Assembly: GCA_951230915.1 (NCBI GenBank) | Contig: OX579633.1 | Span: 4,402,001 to 4,466,000 of the forward strand | DNA length: 64,000 nt | DNA from: Antitrichia curtipendula | Lineage: Eukaryota > Streptophyta > Bryopsida > Hypnales > Leucodontaceae | Direction of reading: 5' to 3' | The notes under the pieces: model-generated | What the model was told of the DNA's origin: nothing | What the model saw: only the letters and a program-made list of their open reading frames with translations | Database searches by the model: none | In this document: positions 34,351 to 46,999 of the stretch, piece after piece | Layout: each line of letters starts with the position of its first letter | Position numbering within the stretch: position 1 is the stretch's first letter | Made by a program: the position numbers and the translations under genes

Positions 34351-35521
34351 GCCATAACATTCAAGAGCCTTCAGAGAGGCTGCCTTTGCCTCTCTGAAGT
34401 CTTCATCCACGAAATGCATCCACATGTTATTAATGTATGCTTCAGGACCGAGACAATGGCAGTACATTTATGGTGCGATCTATTTTTTTGGCTAATTCTA
34501 GGACAAAATATACAAACAAATAATTTTAAAGATAGATGGTCTGTCAAAACTCAAAGACTTCATTGGATATTATACCAATGAAATCTAACTATTTGCCATC
34601 AATAATTTACTATGATTTATTTTGTAGAAAAGAGAATCTCTTTATGTACACTTGGGGTGGTAGGAGATAGAACAAACCATGTGGGATATGTAATTTAGAG
34701 TTTGTAATTTCTCAACCGCTCATAGTTAAGTCTAAAGTAGGAATTGTGTTAAAATTATAATTTCAGACCTCATTTAGGCATAGTGGAATGCCTTTTTTCA
34801 AAAAAATTTGAACTAAAATAAGTTGTGGAATCAAGCTTAGTTTCATCTCCAAAAATCCTTTTTAGATTTAGATCTTCCACTCAAAAGTTATGGACAAATT
34901 TCAGAGAGGATGTATGAAAATGTCAAAAAAAAATCCTTTTAAACCCCTCTATGAAATTTGTCTATAACTTTTGAGTGGAAGATTAAAATCTCAAACGGAT
35001 TTTTGGAAATGAAATTTAACTTGATTCTCCAACTTATTTTAGTTCAAAGTATTTTGAAAAAAGGTATTCCACTATGCCTAAATGAGGTCTGAAATTATAA
35101 TTTTAACACAATTCCTACTTTAAACTTAACTATGAGCGGTTGAGAAATTACAAACTCTAAATTACATATCCCGCATGGGTTGTTCTACCTCCTACCACCC
35201 CATATGTACATAAAGAATTGTCTTCTAATTCCAACTCACAAAACGTGAATGGCTTACAATGCAATGTGAGGGAATTCAAACACTGGAATTATTGACCTCA
35301 CTAAATTGTTTGTCATTTTTTCTAAGCTATTATTCTGTGTTCTTGTGAAATTGAAAGTGTTCAATTTCCCAGTAACCCGATTGTGCAGTCATGACCTTGG
35401 CACTGAGCAGAAGTCTGACATTATTGACGCGTGTCTTATTAGCTAATGTTGGGTGTGGAATATACCACATCATTCCGTCAGAGGGAAGGCAGCTGCTCTC
35501 ACAGCTCTTGAATGTTATGGC
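34351..35521. mobile_element. 1.17-kb TIR element (family O, copy O2) carrying palindrome N3
   Basis: Perfect 18-bp inverted termini GCCATAACATTCAAGAGC at 34351-34368 and 35504-35521. Near-identical to O1. Flanking 8-9 bases do not form a clear target duplication. Non-coding: the 103-codon frame at 34270-34581 crosses the terminus and mirrors the frame in O1. Confidence 0.8.
34628..35215. repeat. 0.6-kb palindrome (N3)
   Basis: Arms meet near 34925; ggtggtaggagatagaacaa (34658) pairs with ttgttctacctcctaccacc (35180). Very close to N2, but the right outer arm is replaced after 35215 by sequence shared with the left flank of N1 (5424-5470). Confidence 0.85.
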
Positions 35522-35865
35522 ACTTTGTGACATAGCGAATCGGTCAAATTCGGATTTCAATTGCTACTTAGGATTATAGTTCCCCCTCCATCCATGCAAT
35601 CATCAATCAAAAGACAAATGAAATGACTAAAAAAGTCAATCAAAAGACAAATGAAGTGACTGAAAAAGTCAATCAACATTGTTTGTTCTTATGTTTTATG
35701 TTTCTTTGCCCAATTGAAGGAGATGAAGCTTTGGAAGGTGGAAGAGAGGTCCATACAATCATGGTCTTGGGCCCATACTAATTGTCCACAACATGACAAC
35801 CTTACATTCAATAACCAAGTGCCCACTAGTACTCTTTGAAAATGCCCCCCAAATTCCACTTTTAA

Positions 35866-36725
35866 CCCCTAAAAGACCAGCATGCATTTATTGGCAACAT
35901 AGAGATTTTGGGCAGGACATATGAATTGCAATAAATTTCATGACATTTGGAAATACAAGTCAAAAGTTATGGCCTAATATGTTACTTTTAAAATCGGACG
36001 TGAAATATGGGCATATAAGAAAAAAATAATAATTCAAAAATAAAAATTTGAAATTGTTTTTTTAGAGTTTTGTGTATGTAAAATGCTTTTAATCATTCCA
36101 TTTTGATCAATGAGTCAAAATTTATGAGGAGTTTTAGTTTGCGTGCAGTTATGAATTCTCTACTCTAAAATAAACTTTCAGTTCCTTTACTTTACTCAAT
36201 TTTCAATGTTTTTTGAAAAAAATAAGATCTCAAGATGTAGACTGTTTATTAGAACATCACAACCATTGGAATTGGCATTTTTCAACTCCATAACTAAATT
36301 CTCTATAATTTAGTATTTTGAATCACTTTCTATTTCTTTCTACTTATTATTTTTTCCTACATGTTGTACAATTCCAAATGATTTGAATATTTTCAAGCAT
36401 GTAGCCAACTTGTTTTGAAAAAAGAATCCAAAGAATCACCACCATTTTGGACATTTTTTCATACAAATGTGATCTAGGGAAGTGTAGTTTCCTGGTTTTT
36501 TGCAGGGCCCCAAAAAGATTTTTGTCACTTCAAACACAAATATCTTGCAATCTATACAGTGGAAATTTTTGAATTTTTTTCCACATCTTTTCAAACTAGC
36601 TTACTACAAGATGTTATGGTTACATGTGTCCAAATATATATATTTTTTCTGAAATTTGATACTTGTACTAGAAATTGCAATTTTGGAGCGTTTTTAGTAA
36701 AAACATAGTCACAGTCCTTTAGGGG
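35866..36725 (-). mobile_element. Family A TTAA-type element (A5), 860 bp
   Basis: Begins CCCCTAAAAGACC, ends CCTTTAGGGG; TTAA 35862-35865 and 36726-36729. Reverse orientation. Nested in the Stowaway-type element. Confidence 0.85.
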
Positions 36726-37058
36726 TTAAATATTTTAAAATTGCACTTTTAAAAGGGCTCAAAAACTCAAAGTTTCTAGGACACTTGGACTGCATCAAAC
36801 TCTACTTACAACACTAAACAAATTTCTTAAATGTTTTTTTCTACCTTAATCTATAACATTTTGTCCAACATGAGGATCATTTTGGGATGGAGGGAGTATT
36901 ATTTACTTCAATTTTAATCAAATTCATCATATAGAAAGTGTATTAAAAAAAAAATTAAGCATTGAATTGGATGAATGAAAATTTTAATGGTTACAAAAGC
37001 TCCTAGATGGAACCTCTCTATTCATCTTCTAAAATTTGGATGTCAAAGCGCTACTTAA

Positions 37059-37961
37059 CCTCTAAAGTATAAAGGCCTTTTTCTGTCAAAAAACACTCTA
37101 AAGCAAAGAGTAAAAAAATTTGAATTTTTTTTTGCACATCTAACTATAGGATCTTACACCTAACTAGTATGAGAATGTGCATAAAATATTCCAAAATTTT
37201 TGATTTCATAGATTGCAAGATATTTGTGTTTAAAGTGAAAAAAAAAAAAAAAAATTCAACACATTGCAGACTAAACTATTTGACTTTGAACCTTTTTAAA
37301 TTAAATTTTTTGCTCTACAAAGTTTTGAGCTTTAAATCTTCATTGTGAGAAATTAAATTTAGAGTCTAGGAAAAAAAAGAAATTCAAATATACTTAATTT
37401 TTGTTCTTTAAAAATTTATTAAGTAGAAGTAGGTAGGAGATAGAAGGAAAATCTAAACAAATAATACCTCTAAAGAGGAATTAAAACACACTAATTCCAA
37501 CGGTGAGATTGTTCTAGGAAGCAAACTAAATCATGTGGAACTTTTGTTTATGAAAAATTGTAAAAATTGCATTAAAAAATGAATCTTACAAGGGGGGTTT
37601 TCAATAAGAATTTCTAATTGTCCATAAAACAAGATTGTCTATAACTTTCTCATAACAAATCCAAATAGAATGAATCAAAACTTTCCATGTATACAAAAAT
37701 ATGACCGATGACAATAAAAAAAATCAAAATAAGATAAATCAATTTCTGAAATATTTTTTTTGCCCCATCTCCCCTATTTTGAGCTTATTTGGGCATAACT
37801 TTTGTTCCCGGGCACCGATTGAAAAAATATTATATTCCCATGAAGCTAATCATTTTTTCTATCTTCAAGAAAAAATTCAAAAAATCATGATAGAAATTGA
37901 GCCCTTAGATACCTGTCCAATTTCCCATTTGTCCTCTGAAGGAACTATGGTCTTTTAGGGG
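37059..37961 (-). mobile_element. Family B TTAA-type element (B3), 903 bp
   Basis: Begins CCTCTAAAGTATAAAGGCC, ends GGTCTTTTAGGGG; TTAA 37055-37058 and 37962-37965. Diverged from B1 but colinear (ccgggcaccgattgaaaa near 37808). The right TTAA is shared with the next element. Confidence 0.8.
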
Positions 37962-37965
37962 TTAA

Positions 37966-39287
37966 CCCCTAAATGCCCAACCAACCATACATGGTCAATC
38001 TAAAATTTCAGGCTCATTTTGATGTGGGCAGTTAAATTTTTTTGACCAATTAATTTTTTTCAAGGGCAATTTTGAGGGTTAACTATTGAATTCTTTCATT
38101 TTTCACTAAAAAGTTAAATATTTGATTTTTGAAAGGTATGCAAAGGCACATATATACCATTAGTGAAGAGTAAAGCTTGCAAATTTTACTTCATTTCCTA
38201 GCTTTGAGCAAAGTTTGTCAATTTCACTTGATTTGAGATCTAAACAATTACACATATGCATTTGTTTTGAAAATGGTTCTAATGGAAAGAGTAAGTGTTT
38301 TCATGATTTCACCGTTCAAAATTTAAACATGCAAGTGTTAATTTGGAGTTATTTGCAATTTCTATTTGCTAAAAAAACTACATTACAACAATTGCAAGGT
38401 GGATTGTGTAATGAATTTAATAGCTTTTCATATGAAATTAAGTTTTTTGAAAGTGCACTTTAGTATGCTAGCACTATTTTTAGTCGTTCATGTCACCTCC
38501 AACCTCAAAAAATTTAGAAATTTTCACTACATGAATTGCAAGATATAAGCATTTAAATTTACTGAAATCATTTTTTTGGCCCTACGAAAAATAGGGCAGC
38601 TGCACTTCACAAGCTCACTTTTCTAAGAAAAAATGTTGAAAATGTTGGTGCTTCTTTGGATTCTTTTTCCTAAATAAATTGACTACATGCTTGAAAATTT
38701 TCACATTATTTGGAATTGTACAACATATAGGAAAAAAATAGTAAGTTGAAAGAAGTAGAGAAAGATTTAAAATACATAATTATTCAGAATTTAGTTATGG
38801 AATTGAAAAATGCCAATCCCAATGGTTGCAATGTTGTAATAAACAATCTACATCCTTTGATTTTTTTTTTTTCAAAAAATATTGAAAATTGAGTAAGATA
38901 AAGGAATTAAAAGTTTATTTTGGAGTAGAGAATCCATAATTGCTTGCAAACTAAAACTTCTCATAACTTTTGACTCATTGATCTAAATGGAATGATTCAA
39001 AGCTTTCAACATATATATAGCTCCAAAAGAATAAATTTCACATTTTTGTTTTTGAAAAAAGTGATTTTTAAAAATCTGCCCGGACTGCCCAACCGGGATA
39101 AAAATAACGTATTAGGCCATAACTTTTGACTCGTTTTTCCAAATGTTATGAAATATAGTGTATATGTAAGATATTCCTTGTCCACACCTTCTATTAAAAT
39201 TTCAACTTAAAATATCCAAATCTCTAGTTACAGGTACCTGCACAAAATTTATATGTTGCCAAGAAACACATGCTAGTCCTTTAGGGG
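37966..39287 (+). mobile_element. Chimeric TTAA-type element with family A right half (A6)
   Basis: Begins CCCCTAAATGCCC (a G-like end) and runs about 500 bp of sequence not otherwise recognised. From about 38510 it continues as family A (tagggcagctgcacttcaca near 38590) to the A end GGTCCTTTAGGGG-like 'tagtcctttagggg'; TTAA 37962-37965 and 39288-39291. The left part's origin is unclear. Confidence 0.65.
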
Positions 39288-39410
39288 TTAAACATCTATA
39301 TGGTTAGATTTTGAGAAGGAAACAATTTACTTCATTGGATATAATTAAAATTCTATGTTCAGTTTTCATAAAAAATATACACTTCAAAAGGCTTGGGCAT
39401 TGGAGATTAA
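39288..39410. mobile_element. Family G right-end remnant
   Basis: About 115 bp between two TTAA, ending aggcttgggcattggaga, matching only the last bases of family G. Confidence 0.45.
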
Positions 39411-40001
39411 CTCCTAAAGGATCATAAGGCCACAACATGGATTCTACAACTACATTAGTAAAAAATTTGATATGAGAACTTCAATAACAATCTATAAGCA
39501 ACAAAGAGACCCTAGATGTTTTTATCTGTTGAATTTGTCAGTGCAATTTGAATGAGAAATGATCGAGTGTGCAATTTTGGTGAACTTTTTGAGAAGGAAA
39601 AAGGCATTGTAGGCCATTACTTCACATTCTCACATCTTTTTTTCTACACCTAAAATGATTTAAAAACATTTACACATTAATACTATAATGACATGCACAT
39701 GTGGAAAAAAAATCATAAATTTTAGAGCCTTTTTGAGCATTCCAATTCCAACATTTTGATATTAGCGTACATACAAAGTATTCCCTAACCAAACATCTTT
39801 CATCAATCTTGTCAATGGTGGCATTTTCTCAAAAATTGTGCGATTTTGTTGATCTTTTTTATAGGAAAGCTAAATAAGTCTTGTTTTATTTCAACGGTGG
39901 CAACCATCAAAATTATTCCACATAAATGAAGAATTATGCTTGTTACAAGAGCTAGTCAAAAAAACAAGGACTATGCTCAAACACCCCTGGTCCTTTAGGG
40001 A
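39411..40001. mobile_element. 591-bp TTAA-type element (family Q)
   Basis: Begins CTCCTAAAGGATC and ends TGGTCCTTTAGGGA; TTAA 39407-39410 and 40002-40005. The interior is not shared with A or B. Non-coding. Confidence 0.65.
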
Positions 40002-40013
40002 TTAAGGGATTAG

Positions 40014-40899
40014 CCCTAGAGGACCAAACTACGTTTTGGGCAACATAGCGATTCTGGGCAACCTACTACAAATGGAGTTTTTATTTTATTTTCTTTGAAA
40101 TTTTCACACAACATATCCTCAAAGAGTAACTTTAAGGCCCAACAATTTTCATAATTTTTGACTACATGGTTAAAAAATTATTGTAGTTTTTTTTTCTTTG
40201 CCAAGTAGATTGGGCAGATTATAAAAAATCACTTTTTTCATAAATAAAATTTTTGAAATTGGTTTTCTAAATTTACATAGAGAGCTTTGAATCATTCCAT
40301 TTTTATTAATAAAATGAAAGTTATAAGGAATTTTACTCTTTTTGCAATTATAGATTCTCTACTCTAAAATGAACTTTGAAATACTATATTTAACTTATTT
40401 TTCAATATTTATAGAAATGAAATAAAATCATAGGATATAGTTTGCTTATAACCATTGGAATAGGCATTTTGTAAATTTTGTAACTAAATTCTCAACAATT
40501 TAGTATTTTTGAATCATTATCTACTTCTTTCTACAGTTTAAATTTTTTTCCTATATGTTGTACAATTCCAAATGATTTGGAAATTTTCAAGCATGTAGCC
40601 AACTTGCCTTGAAGAATGAATCTAAAGAAGCACCAACAACATGGACATTTTTCATACAAATGTGACCTTGTGAATTACAAATGACTTGTTTTTTGTTGGG
40701 CCAAAAATGGAATGTTGACAATTCAAATGCTAAAATCTTACAATTTTGAAAAGAAATTCGGGATCTTCTCAACCAACGTATTACAAGATTCTACAATTAC
40801 ATGTGTCCCAATTTATTTTTTCCCCAAATTTGATACTTGTACTAGAAATGGCCTTTTTTGAGCATTTTTGATGAAAATATAGTCAAGGAACTTGAGGGG
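40014..40899 (-). mobile_element. Family A TTAA-type element (A7), 886 bp
   Basis: Begins CCCTAGAGGACCAAAC, ends CTTGAGGGG; TTAG (decayed TTAA) at 40010-40013 and TTAA at 40900-40903. Reverse orientation; the gcagctgc block is degraded here. Confidence 0.75.
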
Positions 40900-41774
40900 T
40901 TAATTAGATCATATTTCTTAAGTTGTAAAGACATGAGGCTTAAAATTTGACTTTGGAAATAAGTAAGAGGCAACCAAAATAGCCCTTTTGACCTAATACG
41001 GGTTAAGAATTGAATTCTATGTCCAACCTTCTACAATGAAACTACTCCTAAGTATGTCTTGTTGCAAATTGACTCATTTAGATTTGTGCATAAAACATAA
41101 ACCTTCCTTACATGAGAAGCTAGGAATAATTTGGGATACATTTGTAATTAACACTTTGAAAATATATTGTTTATTAATATGGTGTCCCAAAAACTCATGT
41201 AAATTTATAAAAGAGAGTCTAAAATAATTTTTCAAGTGCACATGCATGTCAACAAAAATAATTTTGAGACAATTTTGAGACAATTTTGTATTAAGACCAT
41301 TTTGTAACAGAATTGAAGCTCAAATTCTAATTAAATAGAGTTTAGGCGTGTTTACATTAACTATACTACTTGGGGGACAAACAAGCTTCTAAATGCATTC
41401 TCCGATGTATTCAAAACTTGAAATGTGGAAGTTATTCAATCATAAGCATTCATAAGATTGTAATCTCTATATATAAGGAATGTGCAATTATAAAGTATGT
41501 CATTAGAGAAGATTGACCTACTAATCAATTCTTGAATTTATGGCCAAATATCCTTGAATAGTTGGAATAATGTCCCACTATTGTAATTTTGTATGAGACC
41601 AATCCAATTAATAAATTTTTAAAGAGTCTAATGGCAACCATTTTGCTTTTTGAAAAGGGCTAAATTACCAAGCAATAGAAGAGGAGGGGGGATGAACATA
41701 TTATTTTATTCTGTCTTGATATTGTATGTTGGGGTCAAATTCATTAGACCCCATACAAAATCATTTGGAGGGGG

Positions 41775-41860
41775 CACTATAAGAAACCCATGTGTTTTTT
41801 TACATCTAAAATTTGAACGTCAAATTTTTTGGACATCAAACATAACATTAGGATGCTAGT
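41775..41860. mobile_element. Single CACTATAAGAA-type terminus (element remnant)
   Basis: CACTATAAGAAACCCATGTG followed by about 60 bp is the reverse complement of the end at 60675-60763. Each site has only one recognisable end, so both look like solo ends or truncated copies. Confidence 0.5.
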
Positions 41861-41945
41861 TTTGACATCAATAAGCTTTATTGTAGTACTTAAGGCTTTA
41901 CCAAATCTTTTGTGACCTCCTAAAGTTAAAAAAAGGATTGGTTAA

Positions 41946-42128
41946 CTCCTAAAGTTCCTTGACTATGTTGTGTTATCACCAAAAACGCTCAAAAATTGCC
42001 ATTTCTAATACAAGTACCAAATTTTTGAAAAACATACACTTTTAGACACCAAAATAGTTACAAAATCATACACTTTTAGACACCAAAATTTCTATGTTGC
42101 TAGAAAACACAACTTGGTCCTTTAGAGG
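41946..42128 (+). mobile_element. Family A 183-bp deletion derivative (A8)
   Basis: Keeps only the two A ends: CTCCTAAAGTTCCTTGACTA... and ...TTGGTCCTTTAGAGG. TTAA 41942-41945 and TTAG 42129-42132. A duplicated tacacttttagacaccaaaa (about 42045 and 42073) sits at the join. Confidence 0.75.
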
Positions 42129-42484
42129 TTAGATTTCAATCCCTTTCAATGAATATAGTCTGTCTTTGAGGGGGGAGGGGAAGTAACAAATTTAATAAGC
42201 TTATGTATTCCATGGATTTTTACATTTATAAAGTAGTCACCTTTGGTATATATATATTTTTTGTTTTTTTACTTGTCATTGGGATCTTTTTTTAGGATAC
42301 AAATTAATTTCTACACTCTTCAATTATGCCATATAATAATTTTTGAAACTTTCCTTACATGTAATATTTAATTATATTTTAAATTAGTTTTTAACAAATT
42401 TGACTCAAGCGTAGGGTAGCATGCAGTCAATAGCGACAATTTCATGGCAGTTTGCAAGCCTCGTATAGTCAAGTCCAATACTCA

Positions 42485-43290
42485 GTCCAATAATCTTACA
42501 AACTATCTATTGTGCTATTCAATTTTTTTTGCATAATATAGAAAACAATTGGCATTTTTGTCTTGCATAATTAACTTTCAATTTTTACTCAATCCCAATC
42601 AAGCATACCAAATTTCAATTTCAAAAAATCCAAACTCCATTTTGGGTGAATCATTTCATTTAATATTCATAATAATTAATTGAAAAATGTTGGTGATTAA
42701 TTTTTTTCAATTTCATTGTATAGATTTCATGTGTACATCTTTTCTTCAACAAGCATCTCCAAAAAAAATTTAGAATTATCTCTATAGAAATTTAAATATT
42801 GGGGCGAATATCCAAACTTTGTAAAACAAGTATACCTATATTTTAACTAGATTATTGTAGAGTAATTGTATTGTCATGCTCAAGTGTATAAAATTAGTTA
42901 CCATGTGAAGGTCAAATAGCAAAATCTAGTTAAAATATAGAGATATCTAATTTACAAAGTTAGGACATCGTCATCCTAATATTGAAGTCTCTATAGAAGG
43001 AATTTTGAAACATTTTTGGAGATGCTTGCTGAAGAAAAAATGTGCATATGGATGTTTCCTACATATCTATACAATGGAGTTAAAAATTAATCTCTAATGT
43101 TTTTCAATCAATTATCATGAATATTAAATGAAATAATTCACCAAAAATGGAGTTTTAGTTTTTTGAAATTGAAATTTGGAATTGCATAAGAATTGAATGT
43201 TAATAATGCAAGATGAAAAATGCCAATTGTCTTCTATATTATGCCAAAAAAATTGAAGGGCACAATAGACAATTTGCAAGATTATTGGAC
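42485..43290. repeat. 806-bp inverted repeat (family R)
   Basis: Left arm gtccaataatcttacaaac (42485) pairs with right arm attattggac (43281-43290). Inner points: ttgcataatatagaaaacaa (42530) against ttgtcttctatattatgcc (43227), and tatattttaactagatt (42837) against aatctagttaaaatatag (42922). Arms are about 365 bp with a loop of about 70 nt. Non-coding; a foldback element is likely. Confidence 0.8.
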
Positions 43291-45010
43291 CCAATTGTTC
43301 AATAGTTTAAAGATTTTATTGAAGAAGCTCTTCATTGCAAGATAGGAAGTCTTTAAAGCAACATTTTACCAATTGATTTGTAATTTTTGCGTGTTTGGTT
43401 TCTTGAAATATTTTACAAAATGTTTTCATTGAAAGAAAATTGGATTTGTCATCTAACCCGAGTTGCTTCTTAATTTATGACCTTTGTGGATTTGGTTACA
43501 AATTTTTGAAATTGAATTGCAATGGTCACTAAAAGTGATCACCTCTTCAAATGTGCACTACTTGTACATTGATGATGCATTAAAGAGTGCAATTATATAT
43601 ATCTATGCTAGAGGAGGCTTTTAGAACTTAAACATTTTTGGGACCTCTTACATAGTCTTGTTCGGTATACTCACAACTCTATTACTATCTTATGTATTTA
43701 GAATTTTCAAATACTTGTTTATTAACCCTTAATTCCTAATAACCAATCATCCAATTTTTAAACAATAGATGAATGTAGATACATTCCAAGCACATGAAAA
43801 CTTGGTTTTTTCATCCATCTATTGTAAATGATTGTACATTTTTGTGTTAGTTCTCTTACATTTGTATAGTATAGCTTTTAGAAGCTTGTCTTTGTATATA
43901 TTCTACAATCAAAGAAATACAGATATGCTTGATTTCAAACACTAACTTTTCTTGTAGAAAAAAATGGCCATCTAAAAATGACTTGAATAAATAAATGAAA
44001 TAAGATTATCAAAATATGATTATAATTAGAATTGAAAATTTTGAGCTTAAAGATTTTTTTTGGTGAAACTTACAAATATTTAATCAATAATCAATTTAAG
44101 GAGGACTTTCAATTATTGGTTTTAAATTTTGTTGAAAAATATTTGTTAATATTGTAAATAATCTAACCATATGGATTTGTTCTATGGATCACTTTTTACA
44201 ATTTTTATTTGAAAGTTCATTAAATTATTGCTTAAAGTTTTAATTTACAATTTTGTAGATTTGGACTACCCTTTAGTCTTTAAGGATTTTATTAAAATAA
44301 TTGTCCATATTTAATTTTATTAGACTACAGTAGGAGTGTGCGAAGAAAATTGATTGCTTAGATTGCAATATTATAGCATTTGAAGTTTGAAGAAAAAATT
44401 CTTACCTACTTACATAATCAACAATCTACATTCTTTCTTGAAGTGTTTTCTTTTGTATTATTTATAGTTTCTTTTACAGATGGATTATATATCACGTTAG
44501 TTATATGCTTGTCAAACTTCAAAAGTAGAAGAAGACTTTTGTACATGTTGTCCCTTGTACTAATTGAAGCCACTTGCCCTGTCTAAAAAACTTTGTGCAA
44601 TATAACTTTTGATCCAAGCACCCCAATAAAAAAAAAACTATATCTTTAGGAAGGTTACTCCATGTGGAGGTTCCTACATCATGTGCGACCAAGATTTTTA
44701 TTTTTTGGGGGGTATTTTGATGACCATGAACAATTAAAAGGTTCCTATTATTACCTAATTTTCTATTTCATAGTATTTTATGCCCCCTAACAATTACTTA
44801 GAATTCTAAAGGAGAGGTAATTTTCAGCACCCTTACTTTGTTACAAAAAAAAAGTAAAGTGAAACACAAAGATTAAAGACAAAAATGTTAAGATTAGTGA
44901 GTAGAACACTTAGGCACTCATGTGTGAGCTCTATGTATGGGCTTACTTTAGTTAGGAGTTGTTTGTAGCCAACCAAGGTGCTAGTAGAGAGGGACAACCT
45001 TATAATAGAA
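43291..45010. other. Unassigned AT-rich stretch
   Basis: No gene recognised. The 68-codon frame 44380-44586 is too short and unsupported. Confidence 0.5.
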
Positions 45011-45114
45011 TGAAGTGAAGTGAAGATAGAGTGAAGTTAGAGTGAAGTGAAGATAGAGTGAAGTTAGAGTGAAGTGAAGATAGAGTGAAGTGAAGTGAAG
45101 ATAGTGTGAAGTGA
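45011..45114. repeat. Minisatellite, gaagtgaagatagagt units
   Basis: Tandem gtgaag/atagagtgaagttaga units with a 27-bp higher period. Yields a repeating LYLHFTLTS peptide on the minus strand, which is not a gene. Confidence 0.9.
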
Positions 45115-45290
45115 TATAACCCATAAGGATAGTCATAGTGCTTGTTGGTAGAATAGTATTAAACAGAAGCCCCTTGCTAGGTTTATTACCCCTTCCATTA
45201 ACTTGTTGTATTCTCTCTTCATTGCAATTTAAGTTCTTTGCTTTCAATAAAAAACACAACATATAAACTACAAACACAACATTTATTTAA

Positions 45291-46233
45291 CCCCTAAAGG
45301 ATCAAACTACATTTTTTGGCAACATAGTGATTTTGGGCAGCTCACTGCGGATCGAAATTTTCTTTTATTTCTTTGAAATTTTCACACAACATGTGCTCAA
45401 AGAGTAGCTTTAAGGCCCAACAATTTTGTAACTTTTGACTACATGGTTAAAAACTTATTGCATGATATGTGATTTTCTTTGAACTTTGGGCAGCTCGGGC
45501 AGCTCAGAAAATTTCTATTAAAATGACTTTTAAGAAAAAAAATAAATTGGAAGTTGGTTTATTAGATTTTTATCTAAATGGAAAGCTTTGGATCATCCCA
45601 TTTTGATTGATGAGTCAAAAGTTATGAGGAGTTTTAGTTTGGAGTAGTTTGCCACTAGTTATAGAATCTATACATTACAAAAAAAGTTTGAAATCCTTTA
45701 TTTAATTCAGTTTTTAATATTTTTGGAAAAAAACAACAACATTAGTTATAGATTGTTTATTAAAACATTTTTACCATTGGGATTGGAATTTTTCAATTCC
45801 ATAAATAAATTGTTTACAATTTAGTATTTTGGCTCATTTTCTACTTTTTTCTACTTACTATTTTTTTGGTACATGTTGTACAATTCCAAATGATTTGAAA
45901 ATTTTCAAACATGTAGCCAACTTGAATTGAAGAACGAATCCAATGAGTTACAACCATTTGGACTTTGTTTCACACAAATAATGTCTTTTGAAGTGCAGCT
46001 GCCCAGATTTTCGCAGTGGTAAAAAAAGGATTTTTGTAACTTCAAACACTAATATCTTGCAATCTACACGGCGGAAGTTTCTGAAATTTTTTCCGCATCT
46101 TTTCAAATCATTTTACTAAAAGACCTACAGTTAAATTTTTCCTAAGTTTTTTTTTTCTAAAATTTGGTGGTTGTCTTAAAAATGACAGTTTTAGAGTGGT
46201 TTTGGTAAAAACATAGTCAAAAACCTTTAGGGG
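45291..46233 (-). mobile_element. Family A TTAA-type element (A9), 943 bp
   Basis: Begins CCCCTAAAGGATC, ends CCTTTAGGGG; TTAA 45287-45290 and 46234-46237. Reverse orientation, full length (aagtgcagctgcccag near 45993). Confidence 0.85.
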
Positions 46234-46237
46234 TTAA

Positions 46238-46995
46238 TAAAATTTGAAGCACTTAACATTGTTGCCTTCTTCCTACTATAAAGCATACAATACATGAATA
46301 TCCTCAAATTGTAAACCAAAATAAACAAAGAAGGGTCTCCAACACTGTAACAAAAAAATGACTGCACTAAAAATCAAGGGCGGTTCTTTTATCCACAATC
46401 ATGTACACACTGCCAATAATTGTAGTTGACTTCTTTCTAGATTTTCCACTGCATTTTTTGGAATTTTGGGGCGTACAATATATCATTGGAAAGATGTTTT
46501 TAATACCTTTCCAACAATGTAACACAAACCCAAAATCAACATACTTGAAACTAAATCCAAAACTCCAAAGAATGAGCACTCACTATAAAACAACACACCC
46601 AAAGCTTAGTCCATAATTCAAATCCTAAACCCTCACCCTAAGGCAAACAAGATCTCATACACCTTGAAGTTTTTACAAATCCCTATGAAGTGAATCCTTC
46701 ATCATACATCTCACATATAACAAAATTGTAAACCGCAAATATGAGATGTCCATTGACTATAAACAACAACAATAATTCATAAACTAGAATATGCAAATTC
46801 AACAAGATAAACTCATTGTAAATCCTAAATCTTTAAAGTAATGGCATGCACAAACACTACATTCATACCATTCTTCAAGAAGTGGAAAGTGAAGCTGGTA
46901 GAGCACCCAAAGTGAAGCAGGAAACAACACTCAAATCATCCAAAGTGTCTATAGTAATGTAGAGGAGAAGACTAGATTGTAAAGCCACTTAGGGA
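46238..46995. other. Unassigned stretch
   Basis: Two opposite short frames overlap at 46367-46616; neither has support. No repeat recognised. Confidence 0.5.
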
Positions 46996-46999
46996 TGGA

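Larger units (their letters stand above)
34284..36896. mobile_element. Stowaway/mariner-type element, 2.6 kb, holding O2 and A5
   Basis: Left end CTCCCTCTGTCCCCCAAATG and right end (inverted) CTCCCTCCATCCCAAAATGA, TA at 34282-34283 and 36897-36898. CTCCCTC with a TA duplication is the known signature of plant mariner-like and Stowaway elements. Removing O2 and A5 leaves about 580 bp with no transposase, so it is non-autonomous. A 33-bp direct repeat (caatcaaaagacaaatga) lies at about 35606-35672. Confidence 0.8.

Noticed and set aside
44981..45277. 98-codon minus-strand frame with LYLHFTLTS repeats
   Set aside because: Translation of the gaagtgaagatagagt minisatellite.
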